A stretch of DNA of 64,000 nucleotides from Microbulbifer agarilyticus (GTDB lineage Bacteria > Pseudomonadota > Gammaproteobacteria > Pseudomonadales > Cellvibrionaceae), in contig NZ_CP019650.1 in NCBI RefSeq assembly GCF_001999945.1, positions 3,658,001-3,722,000 on the forward strand, given 5' to 3'. Under the pieces are notes generated by a model. The model was not told where the DNA came from and searched no databases. It saw nothing but the letters and a program-made list of their open reading frames with translations. This document shows, in pieces, positions 53,980 through 63,341 of this stretch (positions are counted from its first letter, which is position 1; each line of letters opens with the position of its first letter). The translations under genes were made by a program, and so were the position numbers.

Positions 53980-56919
53980 TTAGAAGCTGTAACGAACACC
54001 CAGGTTATAGCGAGCCCCGGTCTGGTAGGCGCCAATCATCATATTTTCATGACGGCCATACAGACGTTTGGTCTCGTTGGTCAGGTTGATCCCTTCAAGG
54101 AACACGGTCAGGTTGTCCTGCACATCGTAACTCGCGCTGGCATCCCACTGGCCGTAGGACGCAACGTATACCGGGTTACGCTCGCCGTTACCGTCGAAAG
54201 TGCCGGCCAGGAAGTCATCGCGCCAGTTATAGGCAATACGCGCCTGGATACCATTCTTATCGTAGAAGCCCACGAGGTTCATGGAATCACTCAGACCCAG
54301 AAGTGCGAACTGATTTTCGACACCTTCACCTTTGTTGGTATTGAAGTTGTCGTAAGCGATGTCGCCGTCAACCGTGGTGAAGTTGAACTGAGTACCGAAA
54401 CCGGTATCCGCAAACATGTGCTGTACCGCGAATTCGATGCCGTCAATGGAGGCTTCTTTCTCGTTTACCGGCGCCAGTACATTGAATTCCGCCAGCGCAT
54501 CGCCCTCAGCGGCAGAACCTGTGATCGGCGAACCGTACATGGACTCAAGGTAAGCCCGGATCGCACCCAGATCGTTCGTCCCCAGAGCCGCAGCCGCTTC
54601 CTCAAAACGCGGGCCCTGTGCCGGGTGCGCGAGATCGAAAGTGGTTTCGGAGAAGGAGCCCAGGCCGATGAAGTTCTCTACGTCTTTGCTGTAGTAACCC
54701 AGGGAGACGTAGCTGCCCTCATCGTAGTACCACTCGGCAGAGAGGTCGAAGTTGGTGGACTCGAACGGATCCAGGTCCGGGTTGCCGCGGAACGCATTAC
54801 CGCCGTTAAAGCGCAGCAGGGAGTCGATAGTCTGACCACCCTGGATATCGCCGTAGCCCGGACGGGTAATGGTCTTACTGAAAGATGCACGCGCAACCAC
54901 GTCATCTCTAACCTGGATATCAAAGTCCACGTTCGGCAGTAAGTTGGTGTAAGCACCCTTCTGCTCACTGAAGCCCTCACCGGTAGTTTGCGCACGGAAC
55001 TCGTTGTCACCTACCCATTCGATGCGGTCGTACACGGGCACCTTCGCCTTGGCATCGACCTCGGTATCTTCAAAACGCAAACCCACTGCGAGATTCATCG
55101 GCATGGCAACTTCGTCCCAGGACAGATTGACCTGAGCATATGCAGACTGTTGAGTTTCAACTGCGGTACGGTCGGTGCTGAAATCGTCGCTGGCACACAG
55201 CACCGGACCACACGGGCTCAGCACATCGCCGTTGGCAGTGGCAATCGCCGCGATGGCAGCACGCACGCCGTCGAAATCAGAGGCATAGTAGTACGGGGTC
55301 ATTTCGGAACTATCGGCGCTGCCGAAATCGTGCAGTGCGTCCGCCATGCTCTTCTGTACAAACAGCGCGTCATCGTAGTCGGCAGCGGTGCCGTAGCCAC
55401 CCCAGGAGTCATTCTGTACGTTGGCGAATGCGGAGCGATTGGTGGATTCGCTGCGGCCGATACCAAAGTCGATACTCTTCACCGGACCTGCATCTACCTC
55501 GAAGGTACCGTCAAAGCGCGCCTGCTCGATATCGTGATTCATGTACGCATTGTTGAACACGTTACCGGAAGTCAGCATCTGGGAAGGATCAAAGCCCTGA
55601 CCATCGATGAACTCGAAGCTCACTGCCGGCAGGTCGTAGCCGTAGTTAACAGTGGTCGCGGCACGGTTAAACTGCACGCCGGCGATGTTGTTGTTGGTAC
55701 CGCGGTCATCCTTGGCACCGTTTTCGGCGCTGGAATTGTGGTAATCGAACGCCAGGGTCAGGTCCTCACGGGGATTCCAGACCAGGTTCAGACCAACAGA
55801 GTTATTCTCGTTGACGGTACCCCATTCACCAGCATTGAAGGTTACGTCAGAACCAGTGCCATCGGTGTAGATGACGGGCGCTACAACACTGCCGTTGCCA
55901 GTGCCTTCAGTGAAGGAGCCGGAAACCGGTACTCCGTTGAACCACGCCCCCATGGCATTGTACTGGTGCTCTACATCCTGTTCGGCGTAGGCGTAATCCA
56001 GAGTCGCCTCGAATTCGTCGGAGGGCGCCCACTGCAGGGTCAGGATGGCATTAGTACGCTCGCGCTGGGTTTCAGAAAAGGTAAAACCAACACCACGCGG
56101 CACTGAATAAATATCGCCCGCCTGCGGGGCATTCTCGAAGTTGCTGTTATCTGGTGCGATGGAACCCCAGTCACCTTGATCGCCCGGAATGGTGTACCAG
56201 CCGGGACCGGTTTCGGAGCCTGCTTGCCCGGAATGACGCTCGGAGAAAGAACCCGCGAATGAAACACCAATGGTGTCGTCAGCGAACTTACCACTGAAGA
56301 TGCCGGATACTTCCGGAGTCACGGAATCACCGTCCTGATTGGAGGTGTCGTGCATGCTCTTGGCACTCAGATTCAAAATCGTCTCGGACTGATCCAGCGG
56401 GCGCAAGGTGCGCACGTTGATGACAGAACCAATACCACCTGTAGGCTGGTTGGCACGGCCAGTCTTGAAGACTTCCACCGCGCTTACGCTCTCCGCAGCC
56501 AAGTTAGCGAAGTCGAAGGAGCGGGAAGAAGAGGCAGTGCCACTCTCCAGGTTTGCCGCGGGCATCTGGCGGCCGTTCAGGGTCACGACGTTGTAGTCGG
56601 GACCGAACCCACGCACGGTGACTCGGCTGCCTTCACCGTTCTGGCGATCAATTGAGACACCGGTGATACGCTGCAAAGATTCCGCCAGGTTGGTATCGGG
56701 AAACTTACCGATGTCTTCTGCGGAGATGGCGTCAACAACGCCCTGGGCATCGCGTTTGATATCTGCGGACTTTTCAAGGCTGGCACGCATGCCAATAACC
56801 GTTACTTCTTCAAGCGCGGCATCTTGCGCTTCCTGAGCCAGTGCATGACCACTGATACCGGCTACGGTCGCGATAGCTACCGCGATCGACTTTTTCTTAA
56901 ACTCGTTTGTCTTGCTCAT
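53980..56919 (-). CDS. TonB-dependent receptor, Caulobacter-type (probable beta-glucan/laminarin uptake)
   Basis: A 979-residue outer-membrane receptor: signal peptide ending GHALAQ, then the plug (EEVTVIGMRASLEKSADIKRDAQ, EDIGKFPDTNLAESLQRITGVSIDRQ, VRGFGPDYNVVTLNGRQMPA), a large barrel and the terminal strand YNLGVRYSF. It belongs to the same subfamily as the receptor at 39366 but is a different lineage. It precedes the halogenase, JmjC, GH16 and GH3 genes on the same strand, which suggests it imports laminarin oligosaccharides. GGAGGCAAC precedes the ATG. Operator-like DNA lies 125 bp upstream. Confidence 0.88.
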   Translation of the reverse strand: MSKTNEFKKKSIAVAIATVAGISGHALAQEAQDAALEEVTVIGMRASLEKSADIKRDAQGVVDAISAEDIGKFPDTNLAESLQRITGVSIDRQNGEGSRVTVRGFGPDYNVVTLNGRQMPAANLESGTASSSRSFDFANLAAESVSAVEVFKTGRANQPTGGIGSVINVRTLRPLDQSETILNLSAKSMHDTSNQDGDSVTPEVSGIFSGKFADDTIGVSFAGSFSERHSGQAGSETGPGWYTIPGDQGDWGSIAPDNSNFENAPQAGDIYSVPRGVGFTFSETQRERTNAILTLQWAPSDEFEATLDYAYAEQDVEHQYNAMGAWFNGVPVSGSFTEGTGNGSVVAPVIYTDGTGSDVTFNAGEWGTVNENNSVGLNLVWNPREDLTLAFDYHNSSAENGAKDDRGTNNNIAGVQFNRAATTVNYGYDLPAVSFEFIDGQGFDPSQMLTSGNVFNNAYMNHDIEQARFDGTFEVDAGPVKSIDFGIGRSESTNRSAFANVQNDSWGGYGTAADYDDALFVQKSMADALHDFGSADSSEMTPYYYASDFDGVRAAIAAIATANGDVLSPCGPVLCASDDFSTDRTAVETQQSAYAQVNLSWDEVAMPMNLAVGLRFEDTEVDAKAKVPVYDRIEWVGDNEFRAQTTGEGFSEQKGAYTNLLPNVDFDIQVRDDVVARASFSKTITRPGYGDIQGGQTIDSLLRFNGGNAFRGNPDLDPFESTNFDLSAEWYYDEGSYVSLGYYSKDVENFIGLGSFSETTFDLAHPAQGPRFEEAAAALGTNDLGAIRAYLESMYGSPITGSAAEGDALAEFNVLAPVNEKEASIDGIEFAVQHMFADTGFGTQFNFTTVDGDIAYDNFNTNKGEGVENQFALLGLSDSMNLVGFYDKNGIQARIAYNWRDDFLAGTFDGNGERNPVYVASYGQWDASASYDVQDNLTVFLEGINLTNETKRLYGRHENMMIGAYQTGARYNLGVRYSF

Positions 56920-57043
56920 GGAGTTGCCTCCCCCATCGTCACGTCATTTTCATTATTGGTTTCGCCAGGGCGGGTACCGTGAGACCTCGACGGGGTAACC
57001 CGATCTGGCGCAAGCCTATACTCTCGCCGGCCGCTCAATCGGG

Positions 57044-57096
57044 TCGTCCCACCTTGGGGAATAGGGGAAAAATGGACTATCCCACCTTAAAAATCG
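57044..57096. promoter_or_regulatory. Putative beta-glucan operator copy (second TonB receptor promoter)
   Basis: TCGTCCCACCTT (57044-57055) is followed after 12-13 nt by AAAATGGACTA, a weak right arm. Then TCCCACCTTAAAAATCGC starts at 57080, which matches 16 of 18 bases of the string starting at 43862 in the regulator promoter. The remainder of the gap 56920-57212 is AT-rich on its right side with no gene and no clear terminator for malG. Confidence 0.5.
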
Positions 57097-57212
57097 CAAA
57101 GCGGGAAAAAAAATAACCTTACAAATCAACAACTTATAATAAATGGCGATTATAACGAAAAGAGATCAAAAAACAATCAGTCGCGCATATCAACGATGTG
57201 GAGACGCGGCGG

Positions 57213-58133
57213 TCATCCTTTTACCGCACCCGCGGCTAAACCCGACACCAAATACCTCTGTAGCGACAGAAACAGCAAAATGACCGGCAGGGAGACCAGG
57301 ATGGAGCCCGCTGCAAAGTAGCCCCACTCGGAGGCGTAATCGCTGACGAAGAAGCGCAGCCCAACGGGGACCGTGTAGCGTGATTCGTCATCCATGAAAA
57401 TAGAGGCGAGGATGAACTCGTTCCAGGCGGTCATAAAGGCGAACAAGCCGGTGACCGCAATGGCCGGTCGGGCCAGTGGCAGGATGATACGGATGAAGAT
57501 GGTCCAGCGACTTGCCCCTTCCAGCAGCGCAGACTCCTCAATTTCGTAGGGCAAAGTGTCAAAATATCCCTTCAGCATCCACACGCAAAATGGCAGCGCG
57601 GTGATGGCGTACACCAGAATCAATCCCAACCAGGAGTTCCCTAGCCCCAGCCATTGCACCACGATGACATACAGCGGGATGAGCATCAGCACCGCCGGAA
57701 ACATTTGTGAAATCAGAAACAGGGTCAGCCCCCGCTGGCGCCCGGCGAAGCGAAACCGGGAAAACGCATAGGCGGCAGTGCAACTCAGGGTCAGGCCCAC
57801 CACCGTGGTTGCCAAGGCGACCACCAGGCTGTTGCCGATCCAGCGCAGGAATGGCTGTTCCGTCAGTACCGCGCGGAAGTTGTCGAGGGTCCACTGGTCC
57901 GGCAGTGGAATCAGGGCCAGCAACTGCTGGCCGACACCGGCATCGTGCGGCAACTGCACCAGGGTCAGCGACTGCTGCCCGGAGAAGGCGAGACTCACCA
58001 CCCACAGCAATGGGTATATCACGATGAGCGCGGAGAAGATCAACAGCGCGAACCGCCAGCTGAAGATGTCCCGCAGCGCTCGCTTCAACGGCGCTGTTCT
58101 GCCCTCGCGCAGGCGATCAATCATGGTATTCAT
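57213..58133 (-). CDS. malG: ABC sugar permease, MalG-like
   Basis: A 306-residue inner-membrane permease with six hydrophobic segments. The EAA loop ESALLEGASRWTIFIRIILPLARP contacts the ATPase. Length and motif match MalG. The ATG at 58133 overlaps the stop codon of the fused binding-protein/permease gene (ATGA), giving translational coupling. With the MalF part of that protein it forms the transport channel. It is the last gene of the operon. Confidence 0.88.
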   Translation of the reverse strand: MNTMIDRLREGRTAPLKRALRDIFSWRFALLIFSALIVIYPLLWVVSLAFSGQQSLTLVQLPHDAGVGQQLLALIPLPDQWTLDNFRAVLTEQPFLRWIGNSLVVALATTVVGLTLSCTAAYAFSRFRFAGRQRGLTLFLISQMFPAVLMLIPLYVIVVQWLGLGNSWLGLILVYAITALPFCVWMLKGYFDTLPYEIEESALLEGASRWTIFIRIILPLARPAIAVTGLFAFMTAWNEFILASIFMDDESRYTVPVGLRFFVSDYASEWGYFAAGSILVSLPVILLFLSLQRYLVSGLAAGAVKG

Positions 58134-60394
58134 CGCACCGCCTCCAAAGTCCGGCTCACTCGCATCTGCCATACCGCATAACAGAACAGCAGTGCGAGAA
58201 TCACGATCGAATAGGCGGCGGCGTAGGCGTACTGGTACTTTTCAAAACCAATGCGGAATGCCTTGGTGATCAGAATATCGTTGGCCCCGGCAGGGGCCCC
58301 ATCGCTCACCAGGTAGATGACGTTGAACATATTGAAGGTCCACACTACCGATAGGATCACCGCCGGAATCAGCACTGGCTTGAGCAGTGGCAGGGTGATG
58401 GAACGGAACTGGAACCAGCGCCCGGCACCCTCCACCCGGGCCACCTCATACAGCTCCCGCGGAATCGACTGCAGCCCACCGAGAATCACCACCATCATAA
58501 ACGGGATACTCAACCACACATTGGTAACCAATCCGGTAAAAAAGCTCGCGCCGATGGAATCAAACCAGGCCACTGGCGCCACCCCCAGTACCTGCAAGCC
58601 CTGGTTGATCACGCCAAACTGCGGGTGAAACATACCCTTCCACACCAGCGCAGTAATGTAGTTGGGAATGGCCCAGGGCAGTATCAGTAGCAGGCGAAAG
58701 GCATTACGCCCGAAGATAGGTTTATCCAGCGCCAGCGCCATGATCAATGCCAGCCCCACCGCGAGGATGACATTGCTCGCGGTCCACAGAATGGTGATAA
58801 ACAGGGTCCAGTAGAAATTGTCGAAATCCAGGCTGCGCTCACCGCCCTGCCCCCGCCACAAATCAAAGTCCCCGAGGATCGCGGAGTAGTTGTCCAAGCC
58901 GACAAAGCGTGACCACAGCGGCGTGTGTTCGTTGAACACCGTGGTATCGGTAAACGACAGGATCAACCCGTATAGCAACGGGAAGAACACCAGAACCAGC
59001 ATGCCGAGCATGGCGGGTAATATGTACAGGTAGGCCGTGCGATTGGCGCGCCAAGTGGACATCAGTCGCCGCCGGTAACGCGCCCAGGCCCACAGCGCAA
59101 CCAGTACCAGTACGACGGGGATCAGCCACAGCCAGGCAGGCATCTGCCCCGGGACTTCGCTACGCTGGCGGGAGCGCTCGAGTCGCGCAAGGTCGCCCTC
59201 CAACTGGCGCTGCAGCAAATGCATTTCGGCTTCCGGCTGCGCCGCGCCCTTGACCACTTTTTTCAGCAGGTTTTTCAGCGGCACCCAAACCAGCGTCATG
59301 TCTGGAAGATTGGGAATCGGCACAGCTTGTTCCAACTGGCGACGGAATGCCATGGCCGTGTCGAAGTTGGCAATGCGCGGGTGCGTGAAGGCGTGGGTAT
59401 TCGCCGGTAACTGTCCGCCTTGGATGGCCATTTTTTCCGCGGACTGGCGGCTGGTAAGGAACTCCATGACCGCCACCGCCGCCGCAGGGTTCTTCGAGCG
59501 AGAAGAGAGAAACAACCCCTCCACTGCCACCCAGGGGGCCAGCGGCCGGCCGCTTTCGCTGTTCACCGGCAGCGACACCACGCGATAATTTACCCCTGGG
59601 TCAATCTCGCCCAGCATCCAGGGGCCGCTAATCACCATGGCCGCGCGCCCCTGATTAAACAGGCTGGTGACCAGGGTGCTGCTGGGCTCTTCCGGCAGAA
59701 TGCGCTCTTCGCGCGCCCAGCGCACAAGCATTTCAACAGACGCAATATTGCCCGGGCTATCCAGGGCCAGACTTCCGCCGCGGCTGAAGGGCCCGGGGCC
59801 AAAGCTGTTCATCAGCATCCCGTGGAAAAACGGCTCGGTATACATATACGCGAGGCCGAAGCGCCCCGCATTGCGATCGGTGTGTTGGCGGGCGATGGCC
59901 ACCATTTCGTCGGTCGTCGCGGGGGCACTCGCCACCAGGTCGGTATTGAGAATCAGCGCCGGGCTTTTGAATGCTAAGGGCAGGCCGTAAAGCTCGCCCG
60001 CAAACGTCATCGCGTCGACCAAGTTGGCCGGGAAGCGCTGACGCAAGCGCTCACTGACATAGCGGTCAATAGGTGCGACCGTGTGCCCGGCACTGGCCCA
60101 GCCGCCGAGGCGGTCGTGCGCAAAAACAAACAGATCCGGCCCCTGCCCGCGCGGCAGGGCCGCAGACAATTTATCCGCGTAGCCACCAAAGGGCACCGCC
60201 AGGGCATTCACCTGTATTTCGCTCTGGCTGCGGTTGAAGTCCTCGATGAGCTGCTCAAAGGCGGCGCGTTCTGCGCCGCGGTAACCGTGCCACAGAGACA
60301 GGGTTTCCAGGGCTTGCACCTTGCCGGCCAGCATCAGCAGCAAAAGCAGCCGCAATAGAAACAGAAAGTACTGTGCGCCACGCCGCTTCAGCAC
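58130..60394 (-). CDS. MalE-MalF fusion: solute-binding protein joined to ABC permease
   Basis: A 754-residue two-part protein. Residues 1-30 are a signal or membrane anchor. Residues 30 to about 395 are a cluster-B solute-binding protein (TLSLWHGYRGAERAAFEQLI; GRAAMVISGPWMLGEI). A helical linker and one membrane segment (about 420-440, WLWLIPVVLVLVALWAWARY) lead into a MalF-type permease (460-754) with the EAA loop EVARVEGAGRWFQFRSITLP. The binding domain is tethered to its own channel, so no free binding protein is needed. A MalE-MalF fusion has been described in Bdellovibrio. Start is GTG at 60394, overlapping the malK stop by 7 nt. The reading frame is continuous, so this is no assembly artefact visible here. 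Confidence 0.85.
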   Translation of the reverse strand: MLKRRGAQYFLFLLRLLLLLMLAGKVQALETLSLWHGYRGAERAAFEQLIEDFNRSQSEIQVNALAVPFGGYADKLSAALPRGQGPDLFVFAHDRLGGWASAGHTVAPIDRYVSERLRQRFPANLVDAMTFAGELYGLPLAFKSPALILNTDLVASAPATTDEMVAIARQHTDRNAGRFGLAYMYTEPFFHGMLMNSFGPGPFSRGGSLALDSPGNIASVEMLVRWAREERILPEEPSSTLVTSLFNQGRAAMVISGPWMLGEIDPGVNYRVVSLPVNSESGRPLAPWVAVEGLFLSSRSKNPAAAVAVMEFLTSRQSAEKMAIQGGQLPANTHAFTHPRIANFDTAMAFRRQLEQAVPIPNLPDMTLVWVPLKNLLKKVVKGAAQPEAEMHLLQRQLEGDLARLERSRQRSEVPGQMPAWLWLIPVVLVLVALWAWARYRRRLMSTWRANRTAYLYILPAMLGMLVLVFFPLLYGLILSFTDTTVFNEHTPLWSRFVGLDNYSAILGDFDLWRGQGGERSLDFDNFYWTLFITILWTASNVILAVGLALIMALALDKPIFGRNAFRLLLILPWAIPNYITALVWKGMFHPQFGVINQGLQVLGVAPVAWFDSIGASFFTGLVTNVWLSIPFMMVVILGGLQSIPRELYEVARVEGAGRWFQFRSITLPLLKPVLIPAVILSVVWTFNMFNVIYLVSDGAPAGANDILITKAFRIGFEKYQYAYAAAYSIVILALLFCYAVWQMRVSRTLEAVR

Positions 60395-61488
60395 TGACTC
60401 ACCCCGGCTTTAGCGCTCCCTGCGCGGATACGCTGTTGGCTGACGCCATCAAACAGGTAGAGTGCGGCGGGGTCGAAGGCGAGTTCGAGTGCATCGCCAA
60501 GGGAGAATGCGCGCAGCCCAGCCAATCGCGCCACCAGCTGCGCAGAACCGACGCGCAGGTGCACCAGCATTTCCGCCCCCAGGCTCTCCACCAGTTCGAT
60601 ATTCCCGGTAAGCCGGGGCCAGTTGGCGGGTGCACTGGACGCATACACCAGTTTCTCCGGGCGCAGCCCCAACAGCAGTTCCCGGTTGAGCCCCTGCAGT
60701 TGCGCGTGCGGCAGCGTGAGCAGGTCGCAACTCAGTTGCCGGCCATCGTTCACCACCTGCAACAGGTTCATCGGCGGCGACCCCATGAAGCCCGCGACAA
60801 AGGTATTGTCCGGATCGTTGTACAGTTCCAGCGGCGTGCCCACCTGCATCAATTCACCGCCATTCAAGATGGCGATGCGGGTGCCGAGGGTCATGGCCTC
60901 CACTTGGTCGTGTGTGACATAAACCGAGGTGGTGCCCAGCTGGTGGTGCAGGCGGTGAATCACGCCACGCATTTGCACACGCAGCTCTGCATCGAGGTTG
61001 GACAGGGGTTCGTCGAACAGAAACACCTGCGGGTCGCGCACCATGGCCCGCCCCAGTGCCACGCGCTGATTCTGGCCACCGGACAACTGCCCTGGTTTGC
61101 GGTGTAGTAAATCGGAAAGCCCGAGCGTATCCGCCGCTTCCCGCACCCGTCTTTCGATGCCGAGTTTGGGGAAATTCCGCACGCGCAAGCCAAACGCCAT
61201 GTTCTCGAACACGCTCATATGCGGGTAGAGGGCGTAGTTCTGGAACACCATGGCGATGTCCCGGTCTTTGGGGGGAAGGTCGTTGACCCGATGGCCACCA
61301 ATATACAGGTCACCGGAAGAAATCGATTCGAGTCCCGCGATCATCCGCAGGGTGGTGGACTTGCCGCAACCGGAGGGGCCGACCAGCACCATCAATTCGC
61401 CATCGCGAATTTCCAGGTCGAGTCCCGGTACCGTCGCTGGACCATCGTCGTAGCGTTTGCTGACTCCACGAAACTCAATATTGGCCAA
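60388..61488 (-). CDS. malK: ABC sugar importer ATPase, MalK/UgpC-like
   Basis: A 366-residue ATPase: Walker A GPSGCGKST, Q-loop VFQNYALYPHM, signature LSGGQNQRVALGRA, Walker B VFLFDEPLSNLDAELR, switch His in VYVTHDQVEAM, and a C-terminal OB-like regulatory domain. In the signature the usual LSGGQRQR has Asn in place of Arg. It is the first gene of the malK-malEF-malG operon. The start appears to be TTG (61488) because no ATG or GTG fits before the first strand; a purine-rich site lies upstream. It powers uptake of maltose-like sugars; the substrate is inferred. Confidence 0.9.
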   Translation of the reverse strand: MANIEFRGVSKRYDDGPATVPGLDLEIRDGELMVLVGPSGCGKSTTLRMIAGLESISSGDLYIGGHRVNDLPPKDRDIAMVFQNYALYPHMSVFENMAFGLRVRNFPKLGIERRVREAADTLGLSDLLHRKPGQLSGGQNQRVALGRAMVRDPQVFLFDEPLSNLDAELRVQMRGVIHRLHHQLGTTSVYVTHDQVEAMTLGTRIAILNGGELMQVGTPLELYNDPDNTFVAGFMGSPPMNLLQVVNDGRQLSCDLLTLPHAQLQGLNRELLLGLRPEKLVYASSAPANWPRLTGNIELVESLGAEMLVHLRVGSAQLVARLAGLRAFSLGDALELAFDPAALYLFDGVSQQRIRAGSAKAGVSQC

Positions 61489-61730
61489 TGGCTCGGGCCT
61501 CTCTCATCGTCGCCACTCCTGTTTATTATTGTCTTTTTATAGGTGGCAGTTCCGTCTACCTGACATCGATTGTGCCTGAGAACGACGCCCGCGTCTCCCT
61601 GTTCGTTCCGGCGCCGATCTGCTCCCAAGAAACCGGCCTCAAGCTGCATTTACGCACCTTTGTACTAGATTTAGCTGGCGTAGATGTACCGCGCGCAAGT
61701 AGTCAATAAGTACCTAAAGGACTCAGCGTT
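61489..61730. other. Divergent promoter region between the ABC importer and the TolC-like gene
   Basis: A 242-bp gap. I found neither the alpha-glucan nor the beta-glucan motif here, so the importer may be controlled differently from the enzymes. No hairpin stands out. Confidence 0.5.
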
Positions 61731-63314
61731 ATGCGTCAGGCACAATTTGTGGCTGCTCTAGTGTCATTCTCCCTTTCCCTCGCGACCCTGACCGCCTGCT
61801 CGGTGAAACCCGTCGCCATGGATGACGCCACCATTGACCAGCGAGCCAGTGGTGACTGGCAAACCGCGTTTAGTAATCAGGAACCGGTTACCGACCCCGT
61901 CAATCTGAATGAGGCCATCGCGCGCGCCATTGCCTACAACATGGACAACCGCCTAAAACTGATGGAGGCAGTGGTTGCCAATCGCAACCTGAGCTTGGCG
62001 CGCTGGGACATGCTGCCGGAAATTGCCGCCAGTGCCGGCTACAACCATCGCAACAAGCAGCACTTCGCCAGCAGCGAGGATGTGAACGGCAACGAATCGC
62101 TCGCCCAGTCCACTTCTCTGGACAAGACCTACAGCACCGCCGGGTTAGAACTGTCGTGGAACGTGCTGGACTTTGGTATCAATTACCTGTCTGCCAAGCA
62201 GGCAGCCGATGGCGTGATGATCGCGATCGAACGCCAGCGCAAGTTGATGCACAACGTCATCATGGATGTGGAATACGCCTTCTGGATGGCCGCAGCGGCA
62301 CAGCGTGCAGAGGAACAGCTGCCGGCGCTGATCGCACAAACCCGCACTGCGCTGGAAAGATCCCGCAAGAGTGCCGAACGTGGGCTGCGCCAGACCGAGG
62401 CCAGCCTCGCCTATCGCCGCGACCTGCTGGACCTGATGCAACAGTTACTAGCGCTCGAAGGGGATATGCACAGCGCCAAGATGGAACTGGCCTCACTCAT
62501 GGGGCTCCCCCCCGGAACACCGTTCAGCGTCAGTGCCGGACATAGCGACATTCTGCGCAGCCCCTTTGCCGAGCTGGACATACAAGAGCTTGAACAATAC
62601 AGCCTGCGCAACCGCCCGGAACTCCTCGAAGAAGATTACCGCCAGCGCATCGCCGCCACTGAAATCCGCAAGGCATGTTTGCAGCTACTTCCCGGACTGG
62701 AACTGCGCACCGGCTATTTCTACGACGACAACAGTTACCTGCTCTACAACGACTGGGCGGAAAGCAGCCTGCGTCTCACCTGGGACCTGCTCGGTACCGT
62801 GGTCGCTGGGCGCGACCTGATTGGCTACGCCCGGGACAATGAGCGACTGGGTGACGTGCGCCGCGCCGCACTGACCGTTGCCGTACTGACGCAGGTAGAT
62901 CTCGCCTATAGCCACATGCATCGCGCGCGCCTCAATCACAGCTACGCCATAGAAATGGCCGACATCGACAGCGCCCTCGCCAGCCAATCCTACGCCCGCT
63001 GGCAGTCCAGCCAGGGCACCGAGCTGGAAAGTATTCACGCAAACACCCAGGCACTGCTGTCCAATGTGCGACGCGACGTTAGCTACGCCGACTGGCGCAG
63101 CGCCAATGGACGCCTGAGTAACGCCGTCGGCTTCCAGCCAGAGTTCTATATCGACTACCGCCAGCCACTGGCCTTGATTGAACAGCAAGTGGCTGACATG
63201 CGCACCCAAAGCGGCAGTATCGAATTGCTGCCGATTGGTGGATACAGCCCGGAGGGCGTAGAGCAACGGGAAGCGGAATTAAAAGAAGATGGCGCAGCGG
63301 CCGCTCACTGGTAA
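61731..63314 (+). CDS. TolC-like outer-membrane efflux lipoprotein
   Basis: A 527-residue protein with a lipobox (TLTAC, Cys23) and two repeats of the TolC/OEP helical domain: LNEAIARAIAYNMDNRLKLMEAVVANRNLSLARWDMLPEIAAS, then later FAELDIQELEQYSLRNRPELLEEDYRQRIAATEIRK. Long coiled-coil stretches lie between. It should form the trimeric outer-membrane duct of a tripartite exporter. The start has AAAGGA 8 nt upstream. The next gene, 27 nt away, is a periplasmic adaptor, and the inner-membrane pump presumably follows outside the window. Confidence 0.85.
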   Translation: MRQAQFVAALVSFSLSLATLTACSVKPVAMDDATIDQRASGDWQTAFSNQEPVTDPVNLNEAIARAIAYNMDNRLKLMEAVVANRNLSLARWDMLPEIAASAGYNHRNKQHFASSEDVNGNESLAQSTSLDKTYSTAGLELSWNVLDFGINYLSAKQAADGVMIAIERQRKLMHNVIMDVEYAFWMAAAAQRAEEQLPALIAQTRTALERSRKSAERGLRQTEASLAYRRDLLDLMQQLLALEGDMHSAKMELASLMGLPPGTPFSVSAGHSDILRSPFAELDIQELEQYSLRNRPELLEEDYRQRIAATEIRKACLQLLPGLELRTGYFYDDNSYLLYNDWAESSLRLTWDLLGTVVAGRDLIGYARDNERLGDVRRAALTVAVLTQVDLAYSHMHRARLNHSYAIEMADIDSALASQSYARWQSSQGTELESIHANTQALLSNVRRDVSYADWRSANGRLSNAVGFQPEFYIDYRQPLALIEQQVADMRTQSGSIELLPIGGYSPEGVEQREAELKEDGAAAAHW

Positions 63315-63341
63315 CTCCATAGGCGCTGCGAGGATGTACTT

